DNA of 64,000 bases, taken from Stomoxys calcitrans. Lineage: Eukaryota > Arthropoda > Insecta > Diptera > Muscidae. The translations under genes were made by a program, and so were the position numbers. The notes beneath the pieces are model-generated. The model saw only the letters and a list, made by a program, of their open reading frames with translations, was not told the DNA's origin and made no database searches. The stretch covers positions 1,302,001-1,366,000 of the forward strand of contig NC_081556.1 of the NCBI RefSeq assembly GCF_963082655.1, read 5' to 3'. Of this stretch, positions 45,501 through 55,744 are shown one piece after another. Each line of letters opens with the position of its first letter. The stretch's first letter is position 1.

Positions 45501-45789
45501 TGTGTTGTAGTTTTGGTTAGACAAATTTTTCATTAAAAAAAACACAAACATAAAATGTTTAGAAACACCTTAATTATTGTACAAACATATTGATGACCTG
45601 CTTCTTCTCGATGGTTTGTAGTTTTTATTTACTATCACTTATAACTGTTTTATAAACATCTAATAATTGATGACTGGATGCTTGCTAATTATTATACTAA
45701 TCTTGTCATTCCATTTGCATTTCCTCGAAGTATTGATCTGCAATCCTATGAAGTATATATCTACATTAGACCGTCCATGCGTCCACTAC

Positions 45790-46268
45790 TGTGGCTGTGA
45801 TAGTTAAGGAAAATGACAAGAAACAATCACCACTCTTACTGTGAATTAACATAACTAAAATTGTCTGGGGCCGAATTATTGGATATGTGATCGAGTGGCC
45901 TTTCGCCTATTCTCCTTTTTAATGGATGTTATACCACATTTATACACATTTTAATTTAAATTTTTTGTAATTTATAATCGATTAAAACATTTGCGTTCCT
46001 AAATATCAAAATTTATGTTTGAATAATGCATAATTCACAATACAGGGATTTCGAACGAATTTACTCGTTCACATATGCGGTAATTCGGCCCCTGGTGAGA
46101 ATCATGACTAAGCATTCATAGGAAATGATGTCGCCTAAAAGTATGCCTTAAAATTATTTCACAAAATAATAAGCATTCATTCACAATACGTTTAGGTTAA
46201 TGGCGAGGCTAATGAGGTGAGTTGGATAGTTCATCGTCTACACTTACCATCAAGAGCATTAGAAACTG
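45790..46268 (+). repeat. local duplication, left copy
   Basis: Shares GTTAAGGAAAATGA, AATCACCACT, AATGATGTCGCCTAAAAGTA, TGCCTTAAAATTATTTCAC and AGAGCATTA with 47374-47635 in the same order and orientation. Differs by the MITE at 45869-46090. Confidence 0.8.
45869..46090. mobile_element. 222 bp MITE with ~27 bp inverted ends and 5 bp target duplication
   Basis: Ends GGCCGAATTATTGGATATGT and ACATATGCGGTAATTCGGCC. Flanked by TCTGG (45864-45868) and CCTGG (46091-46095). The duplicated locus near 47450 has the uninterrupted site CCTGG, so the insertion is seen directly. Superfamily unknown. Confidence 0.82.
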
Positions 46269-46270
46269 TA

Positions 46271-47059
46271 AAGGGTGATTTTTTAGCTATTATCTTTTTG
46301 GCAACACTGGTTTAAACAGCTTACATATGTTTCGTGTTTTGTTTCACCGTCAAACATCTTCAGTTTCGTCTATAATTTAACCATGAATCCTCTTACAAAC
46401 GAACAATGCTTGCAAATTATTGAACATGAACATTACAAAACATGTGCTGTGTTAAGAAAGTTCATCGTGTTCAAATGGTGTTCGGCGACGAAAATCATTT
46501 TTTTGACTCAGTGGCTACGTAAATAGGCAGAATTGTCGATTTTGGAGTGAAGATCAGCCAGAAGGTTTGCAAGCCCTGCCAATGCATCCAAAAAAAGTCA
46601 CAGTTTGATGCGGTTTGCTTGACTTGCATGGCATGAAGTTTCAACAAGATGATGCCACATGCCACACAACACACGCAACAATGGACTTATTGAGAGGCGA
46701 GTTCGGTGAAGATTTAATTTTACGTTCGGGACCGGTCAATTGGCCGCCTAGACCATTTTGGGGGCTATATTAAAGCTCATGTATATACAGACAAGCCCGC
46801 TTCAATTGACACATTGCAAGACAACATTGAAGCATTTATTCGTAAGATACCGGCCGAAATGTAGAAAAGAGCATGCCAAAATTTGACTAAGCAGATGGAC
46901 CATTTAAGGAGCAGTCACGGTCAAGATTTGCATGAAATAATCTTCAAACATTAAATTATATGGACCGTACTATCGATACAAATATAGATTTTATGTAGTT
47001 TTCTGAATTTAAGGCTTTTTTTTTGAAAACTTTCCTACAGCTCATAAAAAATTACCCTT
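46271..47059 (+). pseudogene. internally deleted mariner/Tc1-type transposon (T3)
   Basis: TA on both sides (46269-46270, 47060-47061), ends AAGGGTGATTTTTTAGC and AAAAAATTACCCTT. Reads MNPLTNEQCLQIIE at the start, then joins directly to a VFGDENHF catalytic-region piece and, after stops, to RSGPVNWPP-like and YTDKP-like C-terminal remnants. Many stops and shifts. Confidence 0.85.
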
Positions 47060-47169
47060 TATATACATTAGATCTCTCATGCTAGATACCTACAACGTTT
47101 TCTTCGATCACAATAAATAAAATACAAAATATTATGATGACCGGTTAATGACAGTGCGTTTGTAAAAAA

Positions 47170-47640
47170 TACAGCCACTTCTGTGGATGTGATAAAATGT
47201 TTAGTTCGACTCAAAAATTCTTCCAGATTCGGCTTAATCATGTCCGTTTACCCCATGTCTTTTTTGCGCCGTTTGTTGTAGATTGCTTATGTACCCCATC
47301 ATCGCGAAATATCGCATTTATGGTCCAAAGACAAACGCTATTAAATTGTTATTTTATTCACAACATAGTATTTGAAAGTTAAGGAAAATGAAGAGGTATA
47401 ATCACCACTATCACCAATAAACTGTGAATTAAAATAACTTAAAGTTGCCTGGTGTGAAACATGACTAACTATTACTAGGCAATGATGTCGCCTAAAAGTA
47501 TGCCTTAAAATTATTTCACGAAATAAGAAATATTTATTCACAATAAGTGTAGGTTAATGGCAAGGCTAATGTATAAGGTGAGTTCGATAGCTCAGCATGT
47601 ACATTTACCATGAAGAGCATTAAAAATTTGAAAAAGTTTA
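47170..47640 (+). repeat. local duplication, right copy
   Basis: Same order of blocks as 45790-46268, without the MITE. A segment at about 47200-47365 has no counterpart in the left copy. Confidence 0.7.
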
Positions 47641-47936
47641 TATAAATTTCATTCAAGCGGTAACTTATAAATAAATATTAAAGAAATTCGACTTCATATT
47701 CCTTAAATTTCAAATTTAGTCAAACTTAGAATTCAATAAAAATTATGAAAAATGTGGCATTAGATGAGTGCGCAATAATTTTTCATAATTTTTATTAAAT
47801 TCTTAGTTTGACAAAATTTTAGACTAAATAAAACGCTAAACTCCACTATCCATATTGAGTGAAAACAGCAATCCTGAAAACGCATTGTACAATGTGCTTT
47901 CTTTTTAACAACAAAAACCATTGAGGAAAGACAAAA

Positions 47937-48410
47937 GTCGGGCTGTGCCGACTGTATAATACCCTACAAGTACAAAGTGGGAGCTTATCCTATTCTGAAC
48001 CAATTAAACAATCCATAACAAATTTCGAGCAAATATGTTCAAATTGTAATAACTACGGTTGACATATGACAACATTATTGCAATTTACCCAAAATATAAA
48101 GGGAGCTATATCTAAATCTGAACTGATTGCGACCAAACTCTATAGAAATTGTGGTAGTCGTCGAGAAAAACGTTGTACAAAATTTTTGGGAAGATTGGTC
48201 AATACATGCGCTTTCAGTGGCTCTAGAAGTGAAAATCGTTTGTACAAAAATTAACATGGACAGATAGACAGGCGGACATAGCTAAATCGAATCATAAAGT
48301 GATTCTGAGTCGATCGATTTATTATCAATGGAACTATCTCTATGCCTTCTGGGTATTACAAAGTTATAATAGTCTGTGCCACAGTGGTAGTGTAGGGTAT
48401 AATAAACAAG
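47937..48410 (+). repeat. family B element, nearly complete
   Basis: Starts GAAAGACAAAAGTCGGGCTG then TGCCGACTGTATAATACCCT. Interior GGGAGCTATATCTAAATCTG. Ends GTGCCACAGTGGTAGTGTAG then GGTATAATA. Confidence 0.75.
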
Positions 48411-48414
48411 TAAA

Positions 48415-48466
48415 GCGTTATAAGTTCAGCCGGGCCGAATCTTATATACCCTCCACCATTGGTGGG
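48415..48466 (+). repeat. family A start fragment
   Basis: AAGTTCAGCCGGGCCGAATC, TTATATACCCTCCACCATTG, cut after about 50 bp by unrelated sequence. Confidence 0.7.
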
Positions 48467-49105
48467 GCGTGAAACGGCCTTTCCCACGCAAGAACATATG
48501 TGCCTTCGCCGGAGCTTATGGCACTCTGGCGTCGGAACCATCACGTCCCGTCAACAAATCCCAGAACACCTCTCAGAGGTACGTCCGCAAGATCGCCCAG
48601 TTCGCAAAAGAACCGCCTCCCCAGAAAGGAGAGACTGTGCCCCTGGAGCCCCTACATCCACAAAGCAAGTGCTGGATAAACTCATCATCAGGCAACTCCT
48701 GCATCAGCCATTGTGCGCTATTCCCATGAGCTCCGCCATGCGGCCTATGGCACAATGTCCGGTTATGACCCCTGTTTAGTTACGCAGAGAGCCCTAGCAA
48801 TCCGCCAACCATCCGCCGAGTCCCATTTAGCCGACTGTACTTTAGCTACCTCTTCTAGCTCGAGAAATGGCACGTAGGCAAGACCGATGACTGGTTTACT
48901 GGTGCAGACGAACTTCTTCTGGCGCGTTCATCAGCGCCCTCATTCCCTGGAAACTTCTCAAGACCAGTATACCATATCAGCGGCACATCGTGGACTCGGA
49001 GGCTATGCAGGATTTCCAAACAATCATCGTCCTCGAACCCGAGGCCTTGAGCGCCGCCATACTGCCCACATTAATCCTGAGTTTTGAGGTCGGTAAATCC
49101 CACCA
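48467..49105. other. GC-richer segment of unknown origin, possibly decayed retrotransposon coding DNA
   Basis: Base composition differs sharply from the neighbours. Frames of 60-106 codons overlap on both strands without any motif I recognise. It lies between a family A stub and a SINE, next to a LINE relic, so a degenerate retrotransposon piece is the likeliest source. Confidence 0.4.
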
Positions 49106-49418
49106 TAGCGCAAAGGTTGCATGCCCGCCTACGACGCTGAACGCCTTGGTTCGAATCCTGGCGAGAACATCATGAACATTTTCAGCGGTGGTGATCCCCT
49201 CCTAATGCTGGCGACATTTGAGAGGTACTGTACCGTTTGGTATGGCAGCCATGTAAAAACTTCTCCACAAAGAGGTGTCGGCACGTCGTTCGGACTCGGC
49301 TATAAAATGGAGGTCCCTTATCATTGAGCTTAAAACTTGAATCGGACAGCACTCATTGATACGTGAGAAGTTTGCCCCTGTTCCTTAATGAAATGTTCAT
49401 GGGCAAATTTGCATTTAC
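49106..49418 (+). repeat. tRNA-derived SINE, near full length (S4)
   Basis: ATAGCGCAAAGGTTGCATGC (A-box-like), ACGCCTTGGTTCGAATCCTG (B-box), TTTTCAGCGGTGGTGATCCC, CAAAGAGGTGTCGGCACGTC and the tail AATGTTCATGGGCAAATTTG. Confidence 0.8.
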
Positions 49419-50040
49419 CAATCGCTTACCAGATTTTTGCTTAGGGCTTCTGTAATGCCACTGACCTCTGCTTGAAAGACCGCAAACTTGTCCGGCAGTC
49501 TCAGAGACATACAGATATTGAGAGCATCAGAGTAGATCCCCAATCTAGTTCCTGACTCCATCTTGGAGCCATGAGTAAAGATCGAGGTCATATTCCTCAA
49601 ACACAAAATTCGACCTCCTGGGTGGTATGAATGGAGTCGGAACCGGTGCCAGGTAGTCGGAGATCCTCCTCAGTCTGCCCTCTGCAGACTGTACTCCTTG
49701 AGAATGCCAAGCTCCCTCAGTCTTAGCGCGACTTTGGCGGCGCAGTTCCGAATATAGGCCCCAATTGGCTCCATATCCAGCATCGCTTCCTTACTTACCT
49801 ACGGTGCTGATCTCTGTGCCCCCGTTATCCCGAAGCAGGCTAGTCTCTGGACCTTCTCGAATTCCCTGGTACGAGACTTCTATTTCACGTTCTTCCACCA
49901 TGCGAGTCCTCCATAGGTCATTACTGGTCTCATAATGGCCATATATATCCAATAAATCATCCTAGGGGTTACACCCCACTTCCTACCGAACATCCTGCTG
50001 CAGGAGTAAACAGCGCACAATGCCTTGCGGTTAAGGTTAA
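49415..50040 (-). pseudogene. LINE fragment: RT C-terminus and RNase H start
   Basis: Minus strand from 50040: NLNRKALCAVYSCSRMFGRK, YMAIMRPVMTYGGLAWW, ACFGITGAQRSAP, CAAKVALRLRELGILKEYS, then SIFTHGSKMESGTRLGIYS and LRLPDKFAVFQAEVSGI. The first acidic RNase H residue (usually TDGSK) is changed to His here. Several stops. Dead fragment, related in style to 41640-43135 but diverged. Confidence 0.78.
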
Positions 50041-50276
50041 GTCTGTCTGTCCATCAGTCAAAAGCACTTTGAATTTTGGAGGAATAAAGCTATACTCCTA
50101 AAATTTTACGCAAATACTTTCTATTAGTGTAGGTCGGTTGGGATTATAAATGGGCCATTTCGGTCCACGTTTTAATATACCGATCTTCGATCTTGATTTC
50201 CAGACATCTTGAACCTCTAAACGGTGCAATTCTTATCCGATTTGGCTGAAATTTGGTATGAGATGTTTTGTTATGG

Positions 50277-50574
50277 GGGGCCACCGTAGCGAAGAAGTTA
50301 GCATGTCCACCTATGACGCTGAACGTCTGGGCTTGAATCCTGGCGAAAGCATCAGAAACAATTTTCAGCGGTGGTTTTCCCTGGCAACATTTGTGAGGTA
50401 CTATGCCATGTAAAACTTCTCTCCAAAGAGGTGTCGCACTGCGGCTCGCCGTTCGGACTCGGCTATAAAAAGGAGGCCCGTTACCATTGAGCTTAAACTT
50501 GAATCGGACTGCACTCATTGATATGTGAGAAGTTTGCCCCTGTTCTTTAGTGGAATGTTCATGGGCAAAATTTG
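50277..50574 (+). repeat. tRNA-derived SINE, near full length (S5)
   Basis: GGGGCCACCGTAGCGAAGAA, TAGCATGTCCACCTATGACG, CTTGAATCCTGGCG, AAAGAGGTGTCGCACTGCGG, tail GGAATGTTCATGGGCAAAAT. Confidence 0.8.
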
Positions 50575-50990
50575 CATCTACTTTCTATAAGTGTAGGTCG
50601 TTTGGGATCGCAAATCGGCCATTTCGGTCTATATTTTGATATAGCTGTCTTATAAACCGATCAGGGATCTTAAATCTAGACATTTTGAACCTCTAGACGG
50701 CGCAATTCTTATCCGATTTGGCTGAAATTTTGGTGTGAGATGTTTTGTTATGACGCCCAATAACTGTGCTAAGTATGGACCAAATCGGTTCATAATCTGA
50801 TATAGCTGACTTCTTGAACCTTTATCCGATTTGGCTGAATTTTTTTTTTGCAACGACTTCTCTTAAGGCCTTCTTTCAACATACGTCTGTGTGGTTTGAA
50901 TATGTAACTCTTATATAAAACGATCTACCGATTTAACTTCTTGAGCTCCTATAGGGCGCAATTCTTATTCGAATTGGCTGACATTTTGCA

Positions 50991-51312
50991 GTTCTGGTCG
51001 CCGCGGGAACAGGGTGGCCATTGGTTATTTAAAGGCGCCAATTACTCGCCTTGTCATATCGACCATCACAGACACTCAGTATTTGTGCAGGAGCTGGAGC
51101 CGCCCGGCCTCCCACTTGGACTCTCCGCTCGATGCCGCTGGTTGTCCGCGACTGCCTTTGGAGCTACTCCGTATGGAGCATTCCACTACCCGCAACCTGT
51201 GGACTCGTCCGGTAGCTTTCAGCTGCGCTTCTCGTGACAGTAATGAACACAACACAGATCGGACCTCAATGTTCCAGCCTGTGTGGAGCTCACAGCTATC
51301 CCGTGCCGGGCC
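50991..51312. other. ~320 bp GC-rich insertion in family A, unknown origin
   Basis: Replaces about 35 bp of the family A unit between TTGGCTGACATTTTGCA and AAGTATGGTCCGAG. GC-rich compared with everything around it. Frames on both strands are open for about 100 codons but show no motif. Confidence 0.5.
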
Positions 51313-52695
51313 AAGTATGGTCCGAGCCGGTCTATAACCTGATATGGCTCCATGGCAGTTTTTATCAATTATCCGATAAAGACATACCGGGGGTAAAAAA
51401 CTTGACCAATGCGATCCATAGTAAGGGGTATATAAGTTTCGGTCCGACCGAGCACAGCACTCCCTTACTTGTTTTTTTTTCTTCAAAATCAATATCGTTA
51501 CTATTGATCTAAACTTGAATTTTTGGATCAGTACCCAAATGAAGGATAATCTCTCATCTGTCAAACAACCAAAAACATCCTACGTTCGTTGCTCTTAGAA
51601 TTTTTGCAATTATTAGCACGAGTGTTGTAGTATTGTGTACGGGCAAGATTTGGTGGCCTAGTTCTCTGAGTAACTGTCGTCAATCCCTCCCAACAGCATC
51701 ACATTTCATTTGTTTGATAGCAAATTCTTTGAAGGCACATGTCATATCTTTAAGGCTTCCTACATCGTCTTCAATCTGGAGTTATGTGAATGACAGTAAG
51801 CGTGACATTTCATTGACACAATTTTGAGGAGTGTTGTTGTGCTAACAGCGCTCAATAGAGTATGGATGTATGTGTGTTGCACCATTGACTGGACTGTGTT
51901 TAAAAAATGTCAAACTTCAAAAAAAAAACAAAAAAAAACATGACAGTGATTACATTTAAACTCCGTAACGAAATCAAATTGAGCAGGAGAACAAGCACAA
52001 AAAGAAACGTGCCGTGCCGCCTAACACCGCAACAAATTTGACAACACAGAGCACATAGTTTAAGAAAGAGCGGCCAATTTCATTGTTCCCAAAGCAATTC
52101 AGCAATTGCTGCAGTACCATTATCAGCAGTGGCTGATGCAGCAGCAGCCACCAACAGCTGGACACACCGATGCTAATCTCTTGTAAATGGTTACACAATA
52201 ACCAAATGATGATCATCGATGATCAGCCTGGCAATATTAACAATTGCCATGGATCATGTGCCAAGAGCAGAGAGAATTTCCTCTTTCTCTCTCACTATTC
52301 CACAGCATATGTGACCTGAATGGTTGTGTTCGTTGAGGCCTCTGTCCTCCGCCTCATTCGAACGTAACTAATCGTCGAAACAATAAAAAAAGGAACTCAT
52401 CTCATTAACAAAAACTAAAAGTGTGAAGTTTAAATCTATCCTCCACTCACACTCGGGGCTCAATATCCTTGTTCCAACTAGCACATATGCCATATGGCAA
52501 ACCATTCGTCAAGAGCGCATGCGAGTATGTACGAGTACATGTGCTTGTGTTGGTCGAAAAACCGAAATCGATGATCTTTGGGTTTTAAATTTGGTGCTAA
52601 ATGTGGGTGAGGCCATAAAATGTGTATTGGCTCTAAAGATTTAATAATGAAAATAATTATTTTTGCACAAAAATAATAACAGAAATTCATTATGA

Positions 52696-52700
<5 letters not shown>

Positions 52701-52726
<26 letters not shown>
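52701..52726. repeat. (TG)13 microsatellite
   Basis: Uninterrupted TG run. Confidence 0.95.
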
Positions 52727-52880
52727 AACCGCGAGCGTGATTGCTCTTTCTGTTCCCAAATCTCTCTGCTTTATTTGTCATTTGAAAATCCGAATAATGA
52801 AAAGAGAGTCTCATGACATCCAAATGCAGGACATTAATTTTGGCTGTAATAAAATGGCCATTCGTTGTGGTTCACGTGGC

Positions 52881-52916
52881 TGTGTGTGTGTGTGTGCCTG
52901 TGTTTGTGTGTGTGTC
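52881..52916. repeat. interrupted (TG)n microsatellite
   Basis: TG run with CC and TT interruptions. Confidence 0.9.
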
Positions 52917-53242
52917 TTTACTTCCACACTCACTTGGCATTGATGACATGATGGGAAAATAAGATTGCCAATGACACTTCTCTTATTGTTGATTCTTCAA
53001 GGCGGAACTCTCGTTTTCCCTGTTGTGTCTACAAGCCACCACTGTTTTGCCCCCACCCTCCCCATTCCATCCATTCCAGTTGGAAATGCCAACTTTTACG
53101 ACTCTTTAGCTTGAATTTGGATTTGAGTTTCGAGTTGCAGTGTGAATTTTTCATTATTTTCTATTTGGTTACGCGACATAAATTAACATTTTATTACTAT
53201 GGTTGGCAATGATTGGTTGGCTCTTTCCTCCTCGCCACATTT

Positions 53243-53263
53243 CCACACACACACACACACACA
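53243..53263. repeat. (CA)10 microsatellite
   Basis: Uninterrupted CA run. Confidence 0.93.
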
Positions 53264-53718
53264 GGACACCATCGAAACCATTCATAGTTTTGGCGGTTAA
53301 GTTTAAAACTTGTCATATTATATTTGTATAAGTACGAGTATGTATTACTACTACGCTTATCATTGGCATAGGAACAGGGGTGCGGGGTTAGGCTAGTCGC
53401 CTGCAAATTATTCACGCCATGCCTGACCTGCCTTTATATGACATTGAAAACATTTTCTGTAGAATTCCAGGATAAGAAAAAAATCTGGGGTAGCTATATA
53501 ACAAAATTAATGTCCTGCAATTGATGGGTTCTTCAATTTTCTAAAAAAAAAAAAAAAATACAGGAGTTTTAGGAAGAAAAAAAATTTTAAATTTTAAACA
53601 AAAAATTTAATTTTACCATAAATTTTAACAAAAATCATATTTAGACAAAATTTTTTGTAAAGTTTATGTAAAAATTTCTGTTGGAAACTAATGCAGTTTT
53701 GGAACCAAATTTTCGTAG

Positions 53719-55744
53719 TCTTATATATAAAATTCAATTTGTGTTTGTCTGTTTGTTCCGTATAGAATCAAAAACCACTGAACCGATTACCTTAAAAATT
53801 TCAAAGATTGTGTATAATTTTTTGATATCGGTAGGGGGGCGGACCCTCCCCCTTACCCCAAAAGTATTACCCAAAAATAAAAGTGGACCGATCGGGATCA
53901 TATGGGATTCAAATGAAAGGTATTCAAGAGTAGAATAAGAATTTCATAATAAAAGTTGGGTCCAAGTACTTTGGGGGGGAGGCCGCCCAGCCCCAAAACC
54001 CCTTAAAATAGGTTTATTTGACGATCATGACAATATGGGGCTCAAATGAAAGGTATACGATCGTAGATTACGAATATGACAAAGAAATAGGAATAGGCTT
54101 TATAATTAATTGATATCGGAAGGGGGCGGACCCTCCACCGTTACCCCAAAAACGCCACCTGAAATCTAAAGTGGACCGATAAGGACAATATGGGTATCAA
54201 ATGAAAAGTATGCGGGAGTAGATAACAAATCTGGCATATAAATACATGTCGAAGTATAGGAGGTCCCCACCCCCACAAAAACGCCTAAAATGGGCACATT
54301 AGCCAATCACGGATATATGGGTATATCGGTTTGTTTGTTCTGTATGGACTGAAAAACGGCAGAATCGATTTTCTCGAAATTTTCACTTATTGCGTACGTT
54401 GGTCTGGAAGGAAACATATGCCATATAATTTTTTGGTATCGGAAGGGTGACGGACCCTCCCCCTTATGGCAAAAAACACAACGCAAAATCAAAAGTGGAC
54501 CGATCGGGACAATATAGGTATCAAATGAAAGGTATTAGAGAGTAGAATACGAATATGGTATAGAGTCTAAGTACCCATCGGCCACCCAACCTCAAAACTC
54601 CCCCAAACAGACATATTGGACTTGCATTTTAGTATACGGCTCAAATGAAAGGTATTCGGGAGTAGATTTCGAATCTGGCATACAAAATCAAATCGAAGTA
54701 TCATTATGACTATATGAGACTTGGCTGAATCGATTTTCTTAAAATTTCAATAGATTGTGTACGTTTGTCTGGAAGGAAACATAGGCTATATAATTTCTAG
54801 ATATCGGGTGGAGGCGGACGCTCCCCCCAACCCAAAAAACGCCACCCACATCCGAAAGTGGTCTGATGGGCACAATAAGGGTATCAAATGAAAGGTATTG
54901 GAGACCAGAAAACGAATATGGTATTTAAATTTAGGTCTAAGTACCCAGCGGGCCTCCACCCAACACCAAAACTCCTCTAAACAGATATATACGAAGATCA
55001 GTCAATATGGGACTCAAATGAAAAGTTTTAGATAGTAGATTACAAATATGGCATAAAACATTAGGTCCAAGTAATGGGAGGCCGCCAACCCCCAAATACC
55101 CCCCAAAATGGGCATATTAGCCGACCATGGCTATATGGGACTCAAATGAAAGGTATTCGAGAGTAGATTACGAATATGACATTAAAATTTGCGTTCAAGT
55201 CTAGGTGGCGTTTTTCCTCCTAAAGATACGTCAAATGGGTTATTTTAACCCATTATGACAATATGGGACTCAAATGAAAGGTATTTAAGAGTTGAATTTG
55301 ATATCCAATTTTGAAGCCAAGAGTTTTGGAGTACGTCCTAAAGCACCACCTAAACTGAACTTCATTTCCGTAGGGAATAAAGAACGAATTTGATATCCAT
55401 ATTTGAGTCGAAATGTCTGTGGTGCCATCCCTCCCATAATGAGAACATTACCACCAGGAACCGGGAAGGGGCAAACTCTCACACATCGATTCCGCTTTCA
55501 GGTTCAGGTGATAAGGGAACTTTTTTTATAGCCGAGTCCGAACGGCGTCCCGCAGTGCGACACCTCTTTGGGGAACATTTTTTAAATGATCATGCATGGC
55601 ATTGTACCTCACAAATGTCGCCAACATTGAGAGGGGATAAACATCGCTTTGTCCGATGTTCTCGCCAGGATTTGAAGTGTCCCCACCCTTAAAAGTTATT
55701 AGAGAGTTAAAGAAAGCGCAGCGGAGCGGGCCCGATTCGGCTAG
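53719..55744 (+). mobile_element. Helitron-like non-autonomous element (C1) with ~130 bp internal units
   Basis: Begins TCTTATATATAAAATTCAAT and ends GGGCCCGATTCGGCTAG followed by T, fitting the TC...CTAG ends of Helitrons. The interior repeats TCAAATGAAAGGTAT at about 53909, 54040, 54196, 54517, 54638, 54877, 55013, 55141 and 55269, alternating with GGCGGACCCTCCCCCTTA and GTGGACCGATCGGGACAATA. No helicase or Rep domain. A SINE is inserted near the right end. Confidence 0.65.
55455..55685 (-). repeat. tRNA-derived SINE, head eroded (S6)
   Basis: GGGCAAACTCTCACACATCG, AACGGCGTCCCGCAGTGCGA, CACCTCTTTGGGGAACATTT, TGTTCTCGCCAGGATTTGAA, i.e. the reverse of the SINE body up to the B-box region. 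Confidence 0.7.

Larger units (their letters stand above)
50041..51475 (-). repeat. composite family A element with SINE and unknown insertion
   Basis: The left-end phrases (TATTAGTGTAGGTCGGTTGG, GCAATTCTTATCCGATTTGG, GAGATGTTTTGTTATG) occur twice, at 50130-50276 and 50585-50755, on either side of a SINE. The right end is AGGGGTATATAAGTTTCGG, GCACTCCCTTACTTG. Confidence 0.75.
51476..53718. other. non-coding stretch with dinucleotide repeats
   Basis: No gene recognised. (TG)n at 52701-52726 and 52881-52916, (CA)n at 53243-53263, and a 16 bp perfect palindrome at 52210-52225. Confidence 0.5.
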
